In this document: positions 46,487-56,347 of the stretch, piece after piece
Numbering within the stretch: position 1 is the stretch's first letter
Layout of the letters: each line of letters begins with the position of its first letter
From: a sulfur-oxidizing endosymbiont of Gigantopelta aegis
Lineage (GTDB): Bacteria; Pseudomonadota; Gammaproteobacteria; GRL18
Length of the DNA: 64,000 nucleotides
Direction: 5' to 3'
Assembly: GCF_016097415.1 (NCBI RefSeq)
Contig: NZ_JAEHGE010000001.1
Span: 3,709,778 to 3,773,777 of the forward strand
Made by a program: the position numbers and the translations under genes
Notes under the pieces: generated by a model
The model's input: only the letters and a program-made list of their open reading frames with translations
What the model was told of the DNA's origin: nothing
The model's database searches: none

Positions 46487-48007
46487 TTATTTATTAGCTT
46501 CTTTCATTTTGGCTTCGTGAGTGGTTTTGTTTTCTTTAAAACCATGATCATCACTATCAATAGGACGCCAGAATTTAGGTGGCTTCTTACCGATATACCA
46601 ACGGTGCAGAGGTGACTCAAGGGTTTCATTCAACAGTTTTTCAACGGCATCAGCACCTTTTATATTACCATCAGCACGGGCATGTTTAATTTTTTCTTTA
46701 ATCGCTGGAATGATTTCATGATAGAAACGTTCAGCCATTACAAACATACCTTCCCAGTGTGCATAGTCTGGAGCAAACATGGCAGCACCATGACGAGCAC
46801 GGCGACCTTCGTGGTGCCATAATAAGAACCATTTCCACTCTAACTCTTCATTGAACTTAACATTGTCAAGCAGTTCATACTTCAACATAGTCGCAATCAA
46901 TGCTTTAGTAGGAAGGGCGAATTTATTGTTGTAATTATCAATGAAAGCATCGAGTTGAATAAAGTGATTATCAACCGTGTTGGTTGCATGGCAATTCATA
47001 CAAACATTTTTCATATCTTTACGACGTTGTAACCAAGGCTTCACTTTTTTACCTTGCTTGATGGCTTTAGCATCAATCTTGGTAGAAATAGGTGCTCTTA
47101 GATTCCAGGAAATACGTGCGCCAATATCGTGAGTACTGGGTAGGTCTGGCGTCGCTGCCATGTGACAAGTCGCACAAGTGGGTGCGGCACTATAATCTTC
47201 GCCAACCACCCATTTTGAAGAATCCATATTCATCTTGTCGATGTTAGCTCTGAAAGCAACACCATGAGCAGACTCTTCATAGATCTCTTTTTGTGGATGA
47301 TCAGGACCTAAGTGACAACGACCGCAGTTATCGGGGTGACGTGCTTGCTCTGAGCTGAAAGTATGACGTAGGTGACAAGCAGAGCATGAACCTTTAGAAC
47401 CATCGGGATTGATTCGACCAATACCGGTGTTAGGCCAGCTTGATGAATTTAAAGTACCGTCAGAGTTAACGCGAACAATTGAACCGTGACAACCAGCACA
47501 ACCGACTGTAGTGACAGGTGATGTACCACCGAGGTTAGGTCCGCCTTCAACAACTTCAGCTAAGACATTGTCCAAAGAACCTAAAATATTACCCGCTGTC
47601 GCGTGATGACTTTGATCAAATTCTTTGGCTGTTCTTTCATGACATTGGCCACAATCTTTAGGCGAAACTAAAGGTGAAATGACAAAATCTTTATGCATGA
47701 TGGCATCTTTGTCTGATTTTTTCGCTTCGTGACACTCATAACAACCGACATTCGCACCATAATGTTTAGAGCTACCCCATTGCTTATAAATAGCGGGGGT
47801 CTTTTCTTTGTGACAAGAGGCACAGGTTTTACTCTCATCACTGAGATGGCTGAGTCCTTGATTGACCTTGCTGGGCTTTTCTTCTTCTTGCGCACTACCG
47901 GTGGCAGAAGATGTATTGGCATACAACGGGTTGGTGGACAGTGCGAATAAAAGCAAAGATGCACTAAAGGCAACTTGCTTAATTGTTCGCAGATAATTAA
48001 ATTTCAT
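46487..48007 (-). CDS. Octaheme cytochrome c, hydroxylamine oxidoreductase-like
   Basis: 506 residues: signal peptide (VAFSASLLLFALSTNPLYA) and eight CxxCH motifs (CASCH, CYECH, CGQCH, CAGCH, CSACH, CGRCH, CATCH, CMNCH). The stretch NCGRCHLGPDHPQKEIYEES-HG is typical of the HAO family, and the C-terminal helical part (KWFLLWHHEGRRARHGAAMF, HRWYIGKKP) agrees. Family members oxidise hydroxylamine in nitrifiers or reduce nitrite/hydroxylamine in other bacteria, the latter without the Tyr-heme cross-link; I cannot locate that Tyr confidently. With the quinol-type partner at 44380, reduction of nitrite or another N or S compound is more likely than ammonia oxidation. The 277 bp upstream are AT-rich. 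Confidence 0.87.
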   Translation of the reverse strand: MKFNYLRTIKQVAFSASLLLFALSTNPLYANTSSATGSAQEEEKPSKVNQGLSHLSDESKTCASCHKEKTPAIYKQWGSSKHYGANVGCYECHEAKKSDKDAIMHKDFVISPLVSPKDCGQCHERTAKEFDQSHHATAGNILGSLDNVLAEVVEGGPNLGGTSPVTTVGCAGCHGSIVRVNSDGTLNSSSWPNTGIGRINPDGSKGSCSACHLRHTFSSEQARHPDNCGRCHLGPDHPQKEIYEESAHGVAFRANIDKMNMDSSKWVVGEDYSAAPTCATCHMAATPDLPSTHDIGARISWNLRAPISTKIDAKAIKQGKKVKPWLQRRKDMKNVCMNCHATNTVDNHFIQLDAFIDNYNNKFALPTKALIATMLKYELLDNVKFNEELEWKWFLLWHHEGRRARHGAAMFAPDYAHWEGMFVMAERFYHEIIPAIKEKIKHARADGNIKGADAVEKLLNETLESPLHRWYIGKKPPKFWRPIDSDDHGFKENKTTHEAKMKEANK

Positions 48008-48284
48008 AAATACCTCTCATGTGAAAAAAACAGGGGGTTAGCTGAGTTAAAAATATTAACTCAGAAACTTTGCAACTTATATGCCAAACTGCTGTCTAAG
48101 CGGACGATACAATTAACTTGTTGATTAAAAGGTTAATTTTTCAGATAGAGAATAATCAATTGCTATAATCTAATAGAAGAATAAACTAATTTTGTTCTAT
48201 ATTGGTGCATGAGAAAAAGTCTTGCCCCCAAATAATTCTAAAGCGAATCAGTAGGTTATGCATTTTTTTGTAAAGAAAAGGCTT

Positions 48285-48953
48285 TTAAAAAGGGGGGCAG
48301 GATTGGAATTTAAGCTGAGTTTTATGCTGAGGATGGGTAAATTCAAGCTCTGTGGCATGTAATAACAATCGCTCTGATTGATTAAGTGCCTCTGAATGAG
48401 CATACAATGGATCACCTATAATCGGATGACCAAGGGCAAGCATGTGTACTCGGAGTTGATGAGAACGGCCTGTGATGGGGGTTAATAATACACGGCTGGT
48501 ATTATTGAGTGGTCGGGAATCAGTTGGCGATGCAATGATTTGCCAATAGGTTTGAGCCGCTTTGCCTTGCTCATGATCGACCATTTGCAGTGGCCGATTA
48601 TCCCAGTCACAGCGCAAGGCTAAATTGATTTCGCCCTGATCTTGTTCTGGCTGACCATAAATAACGGCAGTATATTTTTTGTATACCTGTCGTTCTTGAA
48701 ATTGCCGACTTAAAAAACGCTGGGTTTCTTTGTCTAAGGCTAAAACAGTTAATCCGGATGTTTCCCAGTCAAGACGATGGACAGTCAAAATGCTCGGATA
48801 CTTCACTGCCAAGCGACTGATCAAGCAGTCTTGTTTCGCCTCGCCCCGACCGGGTACAGAGAGTAATAAGCTAGGCTTATTAACCACCAGCAAAAATTCA
48901 TCTTCATAGACTATAGTAATTTTTTCATTACTGCTCTGAAAGGGTCTACTCAA
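48285..48953 (-). CDS. rluA: RluA-family pseudouridine synthase
   Basis: 222 residues, a single catalytic domain without an S4 domain, the size of RluA. The catalytic segment is VHRLDWETSGLTVLALD (Asp of HRLD), preceded by LLVVNKPSLLLSVPGRG and followed by LLTPITGRSHQLRVHMLALG and HPIIGDPLY. It isomerises uridines in tRNA (position 32) and 23S rRNA (746) in the E. coli case. The start overlaps the sbcB stop by eight bases. Confidence 0.88.
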   Translation of the reverse strand: MSRPFQSSNEKITIVYEDEFLLVVNKPSLLLSVPGRGEAKQDCLISRLAVKYPSILTVHRLDWETSGLTVLALDKETQRFLSRQFQERQVYKKYTAVIYGQPEQDQGEINLALRCDWDNRPLQMVDHEQGKAAQTYWQIIASPTDSRPLNNTSRVLLTPITGRSHQLRVHMLALGHPIIGDPLYAHSEALNQSERLLLHATELEFTHPQHKTQLKFQSCPPF

Positions 48954-50415
48954 GGTTTAAACCAATAAGTTCTGGGTAAGCTTCCAATTGAGCCAGTAAA
49001 TCGGGGGACATGTTAATGGATTCGTCCATACGAAATTGTTTGAGAATATCTTGGTATTCATCCAGTTTAATGCTGGCATCTCCATTGGGGCTGGTCATGC
49101 GATGAATCCGGTATTGGTTCCACCGTTCGATTTCGTCCATGAATAAGGTGTCTGGATAATTACGACAGCGGTAACGAAAGAGCATTTCTTCCAGACGCTC
49201 ATCTTCAAAATTTAATGCCAAGTCACCAAGTTTAGTCGCTGCTGTGTTACGAATGATTTGCATTTTTTCTTTGTCATTGTTGGAGAAAAAACCACCTGAA
49301 TATAAGCTTTGATCAGGGTCATTGCTGGTTTCACTATAAGTGATTGTAAAGGCTTGCTTAATGCGTTCGGGTAAACTTTGATCGGTTTTCAAACGTTCCA
49401 GATTGTGAGCACAAGCTGTCAGATCGATAGCCCATTGCTTAATGTTTTCTGGGGTCAGTGTTTTTAATGGCACTAATACAGGACATTTATTTAAGTGAAT
49501 GGTTTTTAATGGTAGTCGTTGTTCACCTTCCAGTAAATCACTCGTTTTAGTAAAGGTCAGGTGTTTAATTTGTTCTGCTGACATATTAAGTAATGCCGTT
49601 GGATCAGAGTGTAACTCATAGACAATGACGGCATTTTTATTGGTGGCATCCATAGCGATAGGCACAACAATGCCCAGATGTCCCTTTTCGGGTGGGTACA
49701 TGCCACTGATATGAACTAAAGGACGTTGCTGTTGCAGGTTGATCAAATCCTGTGTTTTATATTTAAAGCGTTGCTCATAGATGTACTGATACAAACGCGG
49801 TTGGCGTTGTTTGATGAGTTTAGCTACTTCAATGGTAGCCAATACATCCGATAATGCATCGTGAGCTGACTCATGAGCAATATTGTTGGCCTGACTCAGT
49901 GCTTCGAGTTTAAAACTAGTAAAACCATCGTCGCGCTTAGGCCAATTGATGCCTTCAGAGCGAAGAGCCTTGGTTAGCCGTAATAAGTCAATAATATCCC
50001 AACGGGAATTGCCATCTTGCCATTCACGGGCATAGGGATCGAAAAAATTTCGGTATAAAGTATAGCGGGTAAACTCATCATCAAAGCGGATGTTATTATA
50101 ACCCACAGTGCAAGTACCAGGCCGTGAAAATTCGGCATTAATTTTAGCAATAAATTCAGCCTCACACAGGCCTTCTTTAAGCGCTAATTGAGGGGCGATA
50201 CCGGTGACCTGACAGGCGTGCGGACTGGGTAAAAAATCATTCGCCGGTTGGCAATAAATAACTAATGGCTCACCAATAATGTTAAGTGCTTCATCGGTGC
50301 GAATGCCAGCAAACTGTACCGGCCGGTCACGTCGTGGATCAATGCCAAAGGTTTCATAATCATGCCAATACAAGGTATTAGCAGAAGGGGAGGCGTTTGA
50401 AGGTGTTTTTGGCAT
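48946..50415 (-). CDS. sbcB: Exonuclease I
   Basis: 489 residues, near the family length of about 475. The DEDDh exonuclease core is visible: LYWHDYETFGIDPRRDRPVQ with D and E, CTVGYNNIRFDDEFTRYTLY, then the ESAHDALSDVLATIEVAKL motif with His and Asp. The SH3-like and helical C-terminal domains follow. It degrades single-stranded DNA 3' to 5' in recombination and mismatch repair. It sits between rluA and the DPW-repeat gene, three bases after the latter. Confidence 0.96.
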   Translation of the reverse strand: MPKTPSNASPSANTLYWHDYETFGIDPRRDRPVQFAGIRTDEALNIIGEPLVIYCQPANDFLPSPHACQVTGIAPQLALKEGLCEAEFIAKINAEFSRPGTCTVGYNNIRFDDEFTRYTLYRNFFDPYAREWQDGNSRWDIIDLLRLTKALRSEGINWPKRDDGFTSFKLEALSQANNIAHESAHDALSDVLATIEVAKLIKQRQPRLYQYIYEQRFKYKTQDLINLQQQRPLVHISGMYPPEKGHLGIVVPIAMDATNKNAVIVYELHSDPTALLNMSAEQIKHLTFTKTSDLLEGEQRLPLKTIHLNKCPVLVPLKTLTPENIKQWAIDLTACAHNLERLKTDQSLPERIKQAFTITYSETSNDPDQSLYSGGFFSNNDKEKMQIIRNTAATKLGDLALNFEDERLEEMLFRYRCRNYPDTLFMDEIERWNQYRIHRMTSPNGDASIKLDEYQDILKQFRMDESINMSPDLLAQLEAYPELIGLNLE

Positions 50416-50418
50416 AAA

Positions 50419-51789
50419 TTATTTCTTTTCCGATTGGTCTTGTTCAGCCAAGGCGGCAGCCCAAGGGTCATCTTCTTCTGTCGCCTCAGCGGTGGCTTGT
50501 TCCGCCAAGGCATCGGCCCAGGGATCGGCTTCTGCTTCAGCAGGTTCGGTGGCTTCTGATGAAGCCTCTGAAGTTGCTTGTTCTTCTAGTGCCTCAGCCC
50601 AAGGATCGCTTTCTTCTGCTGTTTCGGCTTGCGTACTATCGTTAGCTGTTGCATCAGCTGTTGCATCAGCTGTTGCATCAGTTTCTGCGGTGGCTTGCTC
50701 GGCGAGTGCGTCCGCCCAGGGATCGGCTTCTTCAGTGCTTTCTGGTTCGGGCTCTGATTCGGAGGCTGCTTGCTCTGCTAGAGCATCACCCCAGGGATCA
50801 GCTTCTTCTGAAATTGTTTGTTCCGCTGTATTTTCAGTTTCTAAAGTGGGGATGTCTTCATCAAGCTTGGTCTCTTCCAGGTTTATGGTATTGCTATCAC
50901 CGGTTGTAGTGGCTGGATCGTTCTCGGTGCTTTGTTTTTCCAAGCTTTCCTCTTCTAAGTTATCGAGATCTATATTCAGTTCGTCTTTAATACCCAGACT
51001 GATTGAGTTGCTGTCATCTAAGGTGGCATCCGGTTCAGCTAAATCGACAGAATCCAGATCAAAACTATTCACTTGATCATGTTCGTCAGCAGGAGGAGTC
51101 AGTGCTGTTGGATTATTGTCTTTTCCTAGCCGATTGTCTCGCAGATAAATAATCGCCTCAAGCACTTTTTGAGCATTGGTATCGACTTCTTCTCCGGTTT
51201 TCTTACCATGTTCAGTCATCAGTGAAGTAATGGTTTCCAATGCTTCAAAAAGATGCTCATTAAGCTCGGTATTTTTCAGGCGTAATTCAGATAATTCTTT
51301 TAAATGTGCTTCATTGGCTTCGGCTTGCTCACGGGCAAGAATAGTGGCATTGGCTGTTTCTTCACTTTGTGATTCAGGTGTTACTGCAACTTCGGGTGCT
51401 TGCGTGACGGTTGTTGCCTGACCTGTACCGCTGGTTTTAAGAAAAATATTATTACTGTCTATGAGATGTTCGGGATAATCCAGCAAGCGATAAGTATCAC
51501 GGCGAAGGTAGAGGGTGACAAACTCCTTGATAATGCTTTTTTCATTTTGGAACAGCTTTTCAGCCTGTTCATCCAGGTTGCCACTATAACTGATGGTTGT
51601 TAATTGTTTTTTTAGTGAGGCAATGCGCTCTTCCCGATTGCCGGTATAATCTTTGACCAGTTCATTCACTGCATTGAGGTCTTTTCGTTTGGCCTTCATG
51701 TTAAAGATGATCATTACAATCAAGATCAAGAGGAGAACAATGCTGGCCTCTGCTGTGAGAATAAAGAGTTTAGGGATTAATGCTTCCAT
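50419..51789 (-). CDS. Membrane-anchored acidic protein with five DPW repeats
   Basis: 456 residues. One N-terminal transmembrane helix (ASIVLLLILIVMIIFNMKA) is followed by a coiled-coil-rich part with KQLTTISYSGNLDEQAEKLF and ELRLKNTELNEHLFEALETI. The C-terminal third is very acidic and ends in five repeats of DPWxxALxEQ, each 17-40 residues apart, e.g. ADPWADALAEQATAE. The Trp-centred repeats look like binding motifs. No family recognised. The ATG overlaps the stop of the VWA gene by one base, so the two are cotranscribed. Confidence 0.8.
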   Translation of the reverse strand: MEALIPKLFILTAEASIVLLLILIVMIIFNMKAKRKDLNAVNELVKDYTGNREERIASLKKQLTTISYSGNLDEQAEKLFQNEKSIIKEFVTLYLRRDTYRLLDYPEHLIDSNNIFLKTSGTGQATTVTQAPEVAVTPESQSEETANATILAREQAEANEAHLKELSELRLKNTELNEHLFEALETITSLMTEHGKKTGEEVDTNAQKVLEAIIYLRDNRLGKDNNPTALTPPADEHDQVNSFDLDSVDLAEPDATLDDSNSISLGIKDELNIDLDNLEEESLEKQSTENDPATTTGDSNTINLEETKLDEDIPTLETENTAEQTISEEADPWGDALAEQAASESEPEPESTEEADPWADALAEQATAETDATADATADATANDSTQAETAEESDPWAEALEEQATSEASSEATEPAEAEADPWADALAEQATAEATEEDDPWAAALAEQDQSEKK

Positions 51790-53669
51790 TATTCAAGTTC
51801 TCCAGTCAGTTCTTCATAGGCCAACTCTCGTCCTTGCTTCCATTTTCGGAAACCAATCCAACCGCCTATAGCAACAATAATATTCACAATAATGGCAATA
51901 ATGATGCCGATGAGCCAGTCAGAATCGCCGTCATCAGACGCATCTGTTTCAGCTACAGGGGCTTCATCAAGCACCTCTTGTATGGGCTCTGCAATTTCTG
52001 GCTCTGGTGCTAAGAGCAAGTTGTCAAATGTGGGTAAGTTCAGCTGAATGGGTCGGGAGGTGTAATCAATAGGGCGGCCGGAACGGGTTTTTGTTTGCAT
52101 ATGAATAATGAGGTGATAGTCTTTTTCTGGATCTAAAGACTCACTTTCATAGGACCACTCCAGAACTTTTGGATTGCTTTGTTCTAGCACAATGTTTTCG
52201 CCGGTATCATTATCCAGTAAAGCTTCACCCGTGACTAAAGAGGCACTCATCCGCATGGATGCAGGATTGACAAACTCGATGTTTGGACTGACCAAAATCT
52301 GATGGTAGTTGGTATTATTTTTTGTTAATTGTTCAACACGGGTATTTAATAATTGAATGTCATGCACGATAACAGAATGATTGATTTCCCGTTGTAAGGT
52401 GTCAGTACTGGCACGAAAGACAAACTTGTTTTTTCCTAATGACAATGTGTTCCTCACTTTGACATCAAAAAATCCATCATGGGCTTTGCTGTCACCGCGT
52501 AAGCCATTGTCATGTAAGAACCAGCGTTTTTTATTGTTGTTTTCAGAGCTGGACAGATCTTTTTGTATGGCTGACATGGAAATAAATTGTAAAAAGTTAT
52601 CATCGTTTATTTTGTTATTATTGTCGCTCATAAATAGAGACACATTCAGGTTTTCACCCATAAATAAATTGTTTGGGATGCGATTGGTTTGAATTTGCAA
52701 ATTGGTGACGACCAACACGCGGTTGTCCGGATCGGTTTGGGCATTAATAGACCAGTTGCCAGTCTTTGGGCGGGTGATGGTGATGAGATCATAGTTTTTT
52801 TCTGATAGCCACTTAACATAGGATGGCGCTTGCTTTTGGGTGTATTTTTTTTCATCCGGCTCAATCACTTCAGTGGGGCGGGCATCTTTTACTTTAAAAA
52901 CTAATAATGTCAGTTCAAGAATTGACTCATCAACGACAAAATTGTTATCAATTAGAGGCACCGTATCAGGCTGTGTGGTTTTTTCAAATAGGCGTAAAAA
53001 AATTCTTTCCAGTTGAGCAGCACTATTGGTTTGCTCATAACCCCCGTCAGTTTTAGTGGAAAGTTCTTTTAAAAATTCATGGTCGGCATTTTTTGATAGG
53101 GCAATAGTGTGAATGCTCGCTCCGGTTTTAACAATTTCGGGCAACATTTTTTTAAGAATTCGTTGACGTTCCTGAGTGTTTTTGGCTGTATCCTTGCCAA
53201 TATCAATCATGCCATCAGTTAAAAGAATAATACTGCGTTGGTTTGATTTGGATGGCTTTTTATCCCAATCGCTGCTGGCTGCTTTGAGTGCCAGACCAAT
53301 ATTGGTATAAAGATCGCGTGAATGAATTTTTTTGCTGGCTGCCAGGGCATTTTTTTTCCATTGTTCATTGGCCAGTCCCAGCGGGACTAAGGGCACAGTT
53401 TTTGTGCCGAAGTTCCATACCGCTGCATGGGCATCAGCAGGTAATAGGCCAATTAATAGACGTAGTGCCGGTAAGCGTAGGTTTTGGGGGTCATTCTTTT
53501 TCATGCTACCGGAGACATCAATGAGAACCCGGATATCACTGCTCTGCTGCACCTGTGCTGCCAGTCCAGTGATTGGAGTCATCAGGGCAATAAAAAAAGC
53601 CATGAAAAGAACAAACAGAGAAAGTTTGCTCATGTAAATTTTTTTTGCCGAAGCAAATGTTAAAGGCAT
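51789..53669 (-). CDS. VWA-domain membrane protein
   Basis: 626 residues. A signal sequence (LSLFVLFMAFFIALMTPITG) is followed by the VWA domain with an intact metal site DVSGSMKKNDP, later TNIGLALKAASSDW and LLTDGMIDIG. A long beta-rich region (about 230-560) with TRxxNNLFMGENLNVSLF follows and may be Ig-like. The C terminus has one transmembrane helix (WLIGIIIAIIVNIIVAIGGW) and a short basic cytoplasmic tail. The topology places the VWA domain in the periplasm. It is cotranscribed with the DPW-repeat protein, suggesting a common complex. The 372 bp upstream of it (53670-54041) hold two AATAGTTAAAAC copies and a GCCTC/GAGGC inverted repeat, no gene. Confidence 0.86.
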   Translation of the reverse strand: MPLTFASAKKIYMSKLSLFVLFMAFFIALMTPITGLAAQVQQSSDIRVLIDVSGSMKKNDPQNLRLPALRLLIGLLPADAHAAVWNFGTKTVPLVPLGLANEQWKKNALAASKKIHSRDLYTNIGLALKAASSDWDKKPSKSNQRSIILLTDGMIDIGKDTAKNTQERQRILKKMLPEIVKTGASIHTIALSKNADHEFLKELSTKTDGGYEQTNSAAQLERIFLRLFEKTTQPDTVPLIDNNFVVDESILELTLLVFKVKDARPTEVIEPDEKKYTQKQAPSYVKWLSEKNYDLITITRPKTGNWSINAQTDPDNRVLVVTNLQIQTNRIPNNLFMGENLNVSLFMSDNNNKINDDNFLQFISMSAIQKDLSSSENNNKKRWFLHDNGLRGDSKAHDGFFDVKVRNTLSLGKNKFVFRASTDTLQREINHSVIVHDIQLLNTRVEQLTKNNTNYHQILVSPNIEFVNPASMRMSASLVTGEALLDNDTGENIVLEQSNPKVLEWSYESESLDPEKDYHLIIHMQTKTRSGRPIDYTSRPIQLNLPTFDNLLLAPEPEIAEPIQEVLDEAPVAETDASDDGDSDWLIGIIIAIIVNIIVAIGGWIGFRKWKQGRELAYEELTGELE

Positions 53670-54041
53670 GCAAAAAACCTAATAGTTAAAACAGCTAATA
53701 GTTAAAACGGATTGTAATTAAAACAATAATGATTATTATCTATATCGGCCAAAAATTCAAAAGCTTAATCATTCGAGTCAGATCTTTACACCGATAATAT
53801 GATGTTACTGCTAATTTTAGGATGATTTACAGATATAGCCAATAAATAATAGCGCTTCTTTTGTCTCGAACCGCTCTGAATGCGATTTAAAGCCTCGATT
53901 TAGCAAATTTTTGAGGCTAAATCTATGAATTTATATGATATTAGGCAAACGTGCGCACTTTTTTTGCAAGAACTAATGACGAAGACGCTGAACAAGGCTA
54001 AAATAGCTAACTAATATTAGGTAAGAATGGTAGATTGAATA

Positions 54042-55289
54042 ATGAAGCGAGTAGTTGTGACTGGAATGGGCATTGTGTCGTGTCTGGGCAATGATAAACA
54101 GGCGGTTTTAGAATCACTGCGCAATGGACAGTCTGGAATTCAGTTTAAAGAAGAATACAAAGAATTGGGCATGCGCAGTCATGTTGCCGGCAGCATTCAC
54201 ATAGACTTAGATGAGTTTATTGACCGTAAAGTGAAGCGCTTTATGGGCAATGCGGCGGCCTATGCCTATATTGCAATGCAACAGGCCATTGCTGATTCAG
54301 GTTTAACTGAAGAACAGATTTCTAACGTCAGAACCGGACTAATCGCTGGTTCAGGTGGCGCGTCATCAGAAAATCAAGTGATTGCCGCAGATACCTTGCG
54401 TGCCAAAGGCATTCGTCGAGTCGGGCCGTATATGGTGCCAAGAACGATGGCCAGTACGGTGTCGGCCTGTCTGGCAACCCCATTTAAGATCAAAGGGGTG
54501 AATTATTCCATTAGTTCTGCTTGTGCGACCAGTACGCATTGTATTGGTAATGCGGTAGAACAAATTCAATTTGGCAAGCAGGATATTGTTTTTGCCGGTG
54601 GTGGTGAAGAAGAACACTGGTCACTCAGTATGTTATTTGATGGTATGGGCGCTTTGTCCAGTAAATATAATGATACGCCTGAGACCGCTTCTCGACCTTA
54701 TGATGAAACACGTGATGGTTTTGTTATCGCAGGCGGTGGCGGTATGCTAGTCTTGGAAGAACTAGAGCATGCTAAAGCCCGTGGAGCAAAGATATACGCC
54801 GAAGTAACCGGTTATGGTGCTTCATCAGATGGCGTGGACATGGTTGCGCCATCAGGTGAAGGGGCAGTGCGTTGTATGCAACAGGCTTTGAGTACAATTG
54901 ACACACCTGTTGACTACATTAATACTCATGGCACCAGTACCCCTGTTGGTGATTTGAAAGAATTACAGGCGATTCGCGAAGTTTTTTCTGATACCTCAAA
55001 CGCATATTCGGCCAAGGGCGTGCCACCACTGAGTTCAACTAAGTCCTTAACGGGGCATTCCCTGGGTGCAGCTGGAGTGCATGAAGCCATTTATTGTCTG
55101 CTGATGATGGAAAATAATTTTATCACCGCTTCGGCCAATGCCAATGTTGTTAAAATGGATGAGAACTTTGTTGATATGCCAATTGTGACTGAAATGCAGG
55201 CAGATCAGCAGTTGAATACAGTAATGAGCAATAATTTTGGTTTTGGTGGCACCAATGCTTGTTTGGTGTTGCAAAAGTTTGTTGAGTAG
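54042..55289 (+). CDS. fabB: 3-oxoacyl-ACP synthase I
   Basis: 415 residues with the condensing-enzyme triad: Cys in [15 protein letters not shown], His in [13 protein letters not shown] and His in [14 protein letters not shown]. The N terminus ([16 protein letters not shown]) is FabB-like. It elongates acyl chains in fatty acid synthesis, including unsaturated intermediates. No fabA is in view. The start is ATG 54042 with a weak AGGTAAGAATGG upstream. Confidence 0.95.
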   Translation: MKRVVVTGMGIVSCLGNDKQAVLESLRNGQSGIQFKEEYKELGMRSHVAGSIHIDLDEFIDRKVKRFMGNAAAYAYIAMQQAIADSGLTEEQISNVRTGLIAGSGGASSENQVIAADTLRAKGIRRVGPYMVPRTMASTVSACLATPFKIKGVNYSISSACATSTHCIGNAVEQIQFGKQDIVFAGGGEEEHWSLSMLFDGMGALSSKYNDTPETASRPYDETRDGFVIAGGGGMLVLEELEHAKARGAKIYAEVTGYGASSDGVDMVAPSGEGAVRCMQQALSTIDTPVDYINTHGTSTPVGDLKELQAIREVFSDTSNAYSAKGVPPLSSTKSLTGHSLGAAGVHEAIYCLLMMENNFITASANANVVKMDENFVDMPIVTEMQADQQLNTVMSNNFGFGGTNACLVLQKFVE

Positions 55290-55441
55290 CAAATTTTTCT
55301 GGTATGAATTTGAAAAACATTTCAGGCTACACTAAACTGGCATTTATAAAGCTTACTACTTAAAGTTCCAAGGACGTCTCTATTGAAGAAGAATAAATAT
55401 AAAATCATCGTTCATGGGTCGTATTATTCATGGAGCGTATT

Positions 55442-56347
55442 ATGAATCGTTCTAATGCGACGGTTTTAGTTGTTGATGATGAGCCGTTTAATCTGGAAAT
55501 TATAGAAGAATACCTTGAAGGCGAAGGCTATAAACTTTTTACTGCTGCCGATGGGCAGGATGCCTGGACACAATTAGAAAGTGAACCCAGCAAATTTGAT
55601 GTCATTTTGCTTGATCGGATGATGCCGAAATTGGATGGCATGGAAGTGCTGGCAAAAATAAAATCTCACCGAAAACTTAAATCTACCCCCGTTATTTTAC
55701 AAACTGCGAAAGCCTCTCAACAAAACATCATTGAAGGCATGAATTCCGGTGCTTATTATTATCTAACCAAGCCTTTTGACGATGAAATGCTACGTTCAAT
55801 TGTCCGCACGGCAATTGAAGATAAAATGCGCTATGATTTACTGACCTCTAAGTTAGAGGAGAGTGTCCGTGGCCTATCGACTTTACATGAAGCTATTTTT
55901 GAATTTCAAAGCATTGATGAAGCCAATGATTTAGCCAAGGTATTAGCCAACGCCTGCGCTTATCCTGATAAGGTAGTAACCGGTATTTCAGAGTTGTTAA
56001 TCAATGCTGTAGAGCATGGTAATTTAGATATTTGTTATGCCGAAAAGTCAAAACTAATGGTTAAGGATCTTTGGGAGTCTGAGGTAACAAAACGTTTAGA
56101 TTCTTTGGAACATAAAGACAAACGGGTGCGAGTACGTTTTAAGCGCGGTGCATCAACGAATAAAATATTAATTGTTGATGAGGGCAAGGGCTTTGAATGG
56201 CAAAACTTTTTGGAGCTGGATCCGCTTCGTGCCTTTGACTCTCATGGTCGAGGTATTGCCATGGCTAAAATGACCAGTGTTGATGAAATCAAATATTTGG
56301 GCAGTGGTAATCGAGTGGAAATCACAGTTCAAGGTAATAAAAGGTAA
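55442..56347 (+). CDS. Response regulator with C-terminal HATPase (RsbW-like) domain
   Basis: The ATG at 55442 is used because GGAG lies six bases before it; an in-frame ATG at 55430 is an alternative. The receiver (residues 1-125) has VVDDEPFNLEI, phospho-Asp in VILLDRMMPKLDG, QTAKAS and the YLTKPFD lysine. The C-terminal part resembles a HATPase_c_2 domain of the anti-sigma kind: TGISELLINAVEHGNLDI (N box) and VDEGKGFEWQNFL...SHGRGIAMAKM (G boxes). Proteins of this layout may phosphorylate or bind an antagonist protein in response to phosphorylation. The partner is not visible here. Confidence 0.88.
   Translation: MNRSNATVLVVDDEPFNLEIIEEYLEGEGYKLFTAADGQDAWTQLESEPSKFDVILLDRMMPKLDGMEVLAKIKSHRKLKSTPVILQTAKASQQNIIEGMNSGAYYYLTKPFDDEMLRSIVRTAIEDKMRYDLLTSKLEESVRGLSTLHEAIFEFQSIDEANDLAKVLANACAYPDKVVTGISELLINAVEHGNLDICYAEKSKLMVKDLWESEVTKRLDSLEHKDKRVRVRFKRGASTNKILIVDEGKGFEWQNFLELDPLRAFDSHGRGIAMAKMTSVDEIKYLGSGNRVEITVQGNKR

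Noticed and set aside
50492..51076. A 194-codon Ser/Ala-rich frame on the plus strand opposite the DPW-repeat gene
   Set aside because: It is the complement of the repetitive acidic coding sequence (Glu/Ala codons read as Ser/Ala); the minus-strand frame has a membrane anchor, start overlap and operon context.
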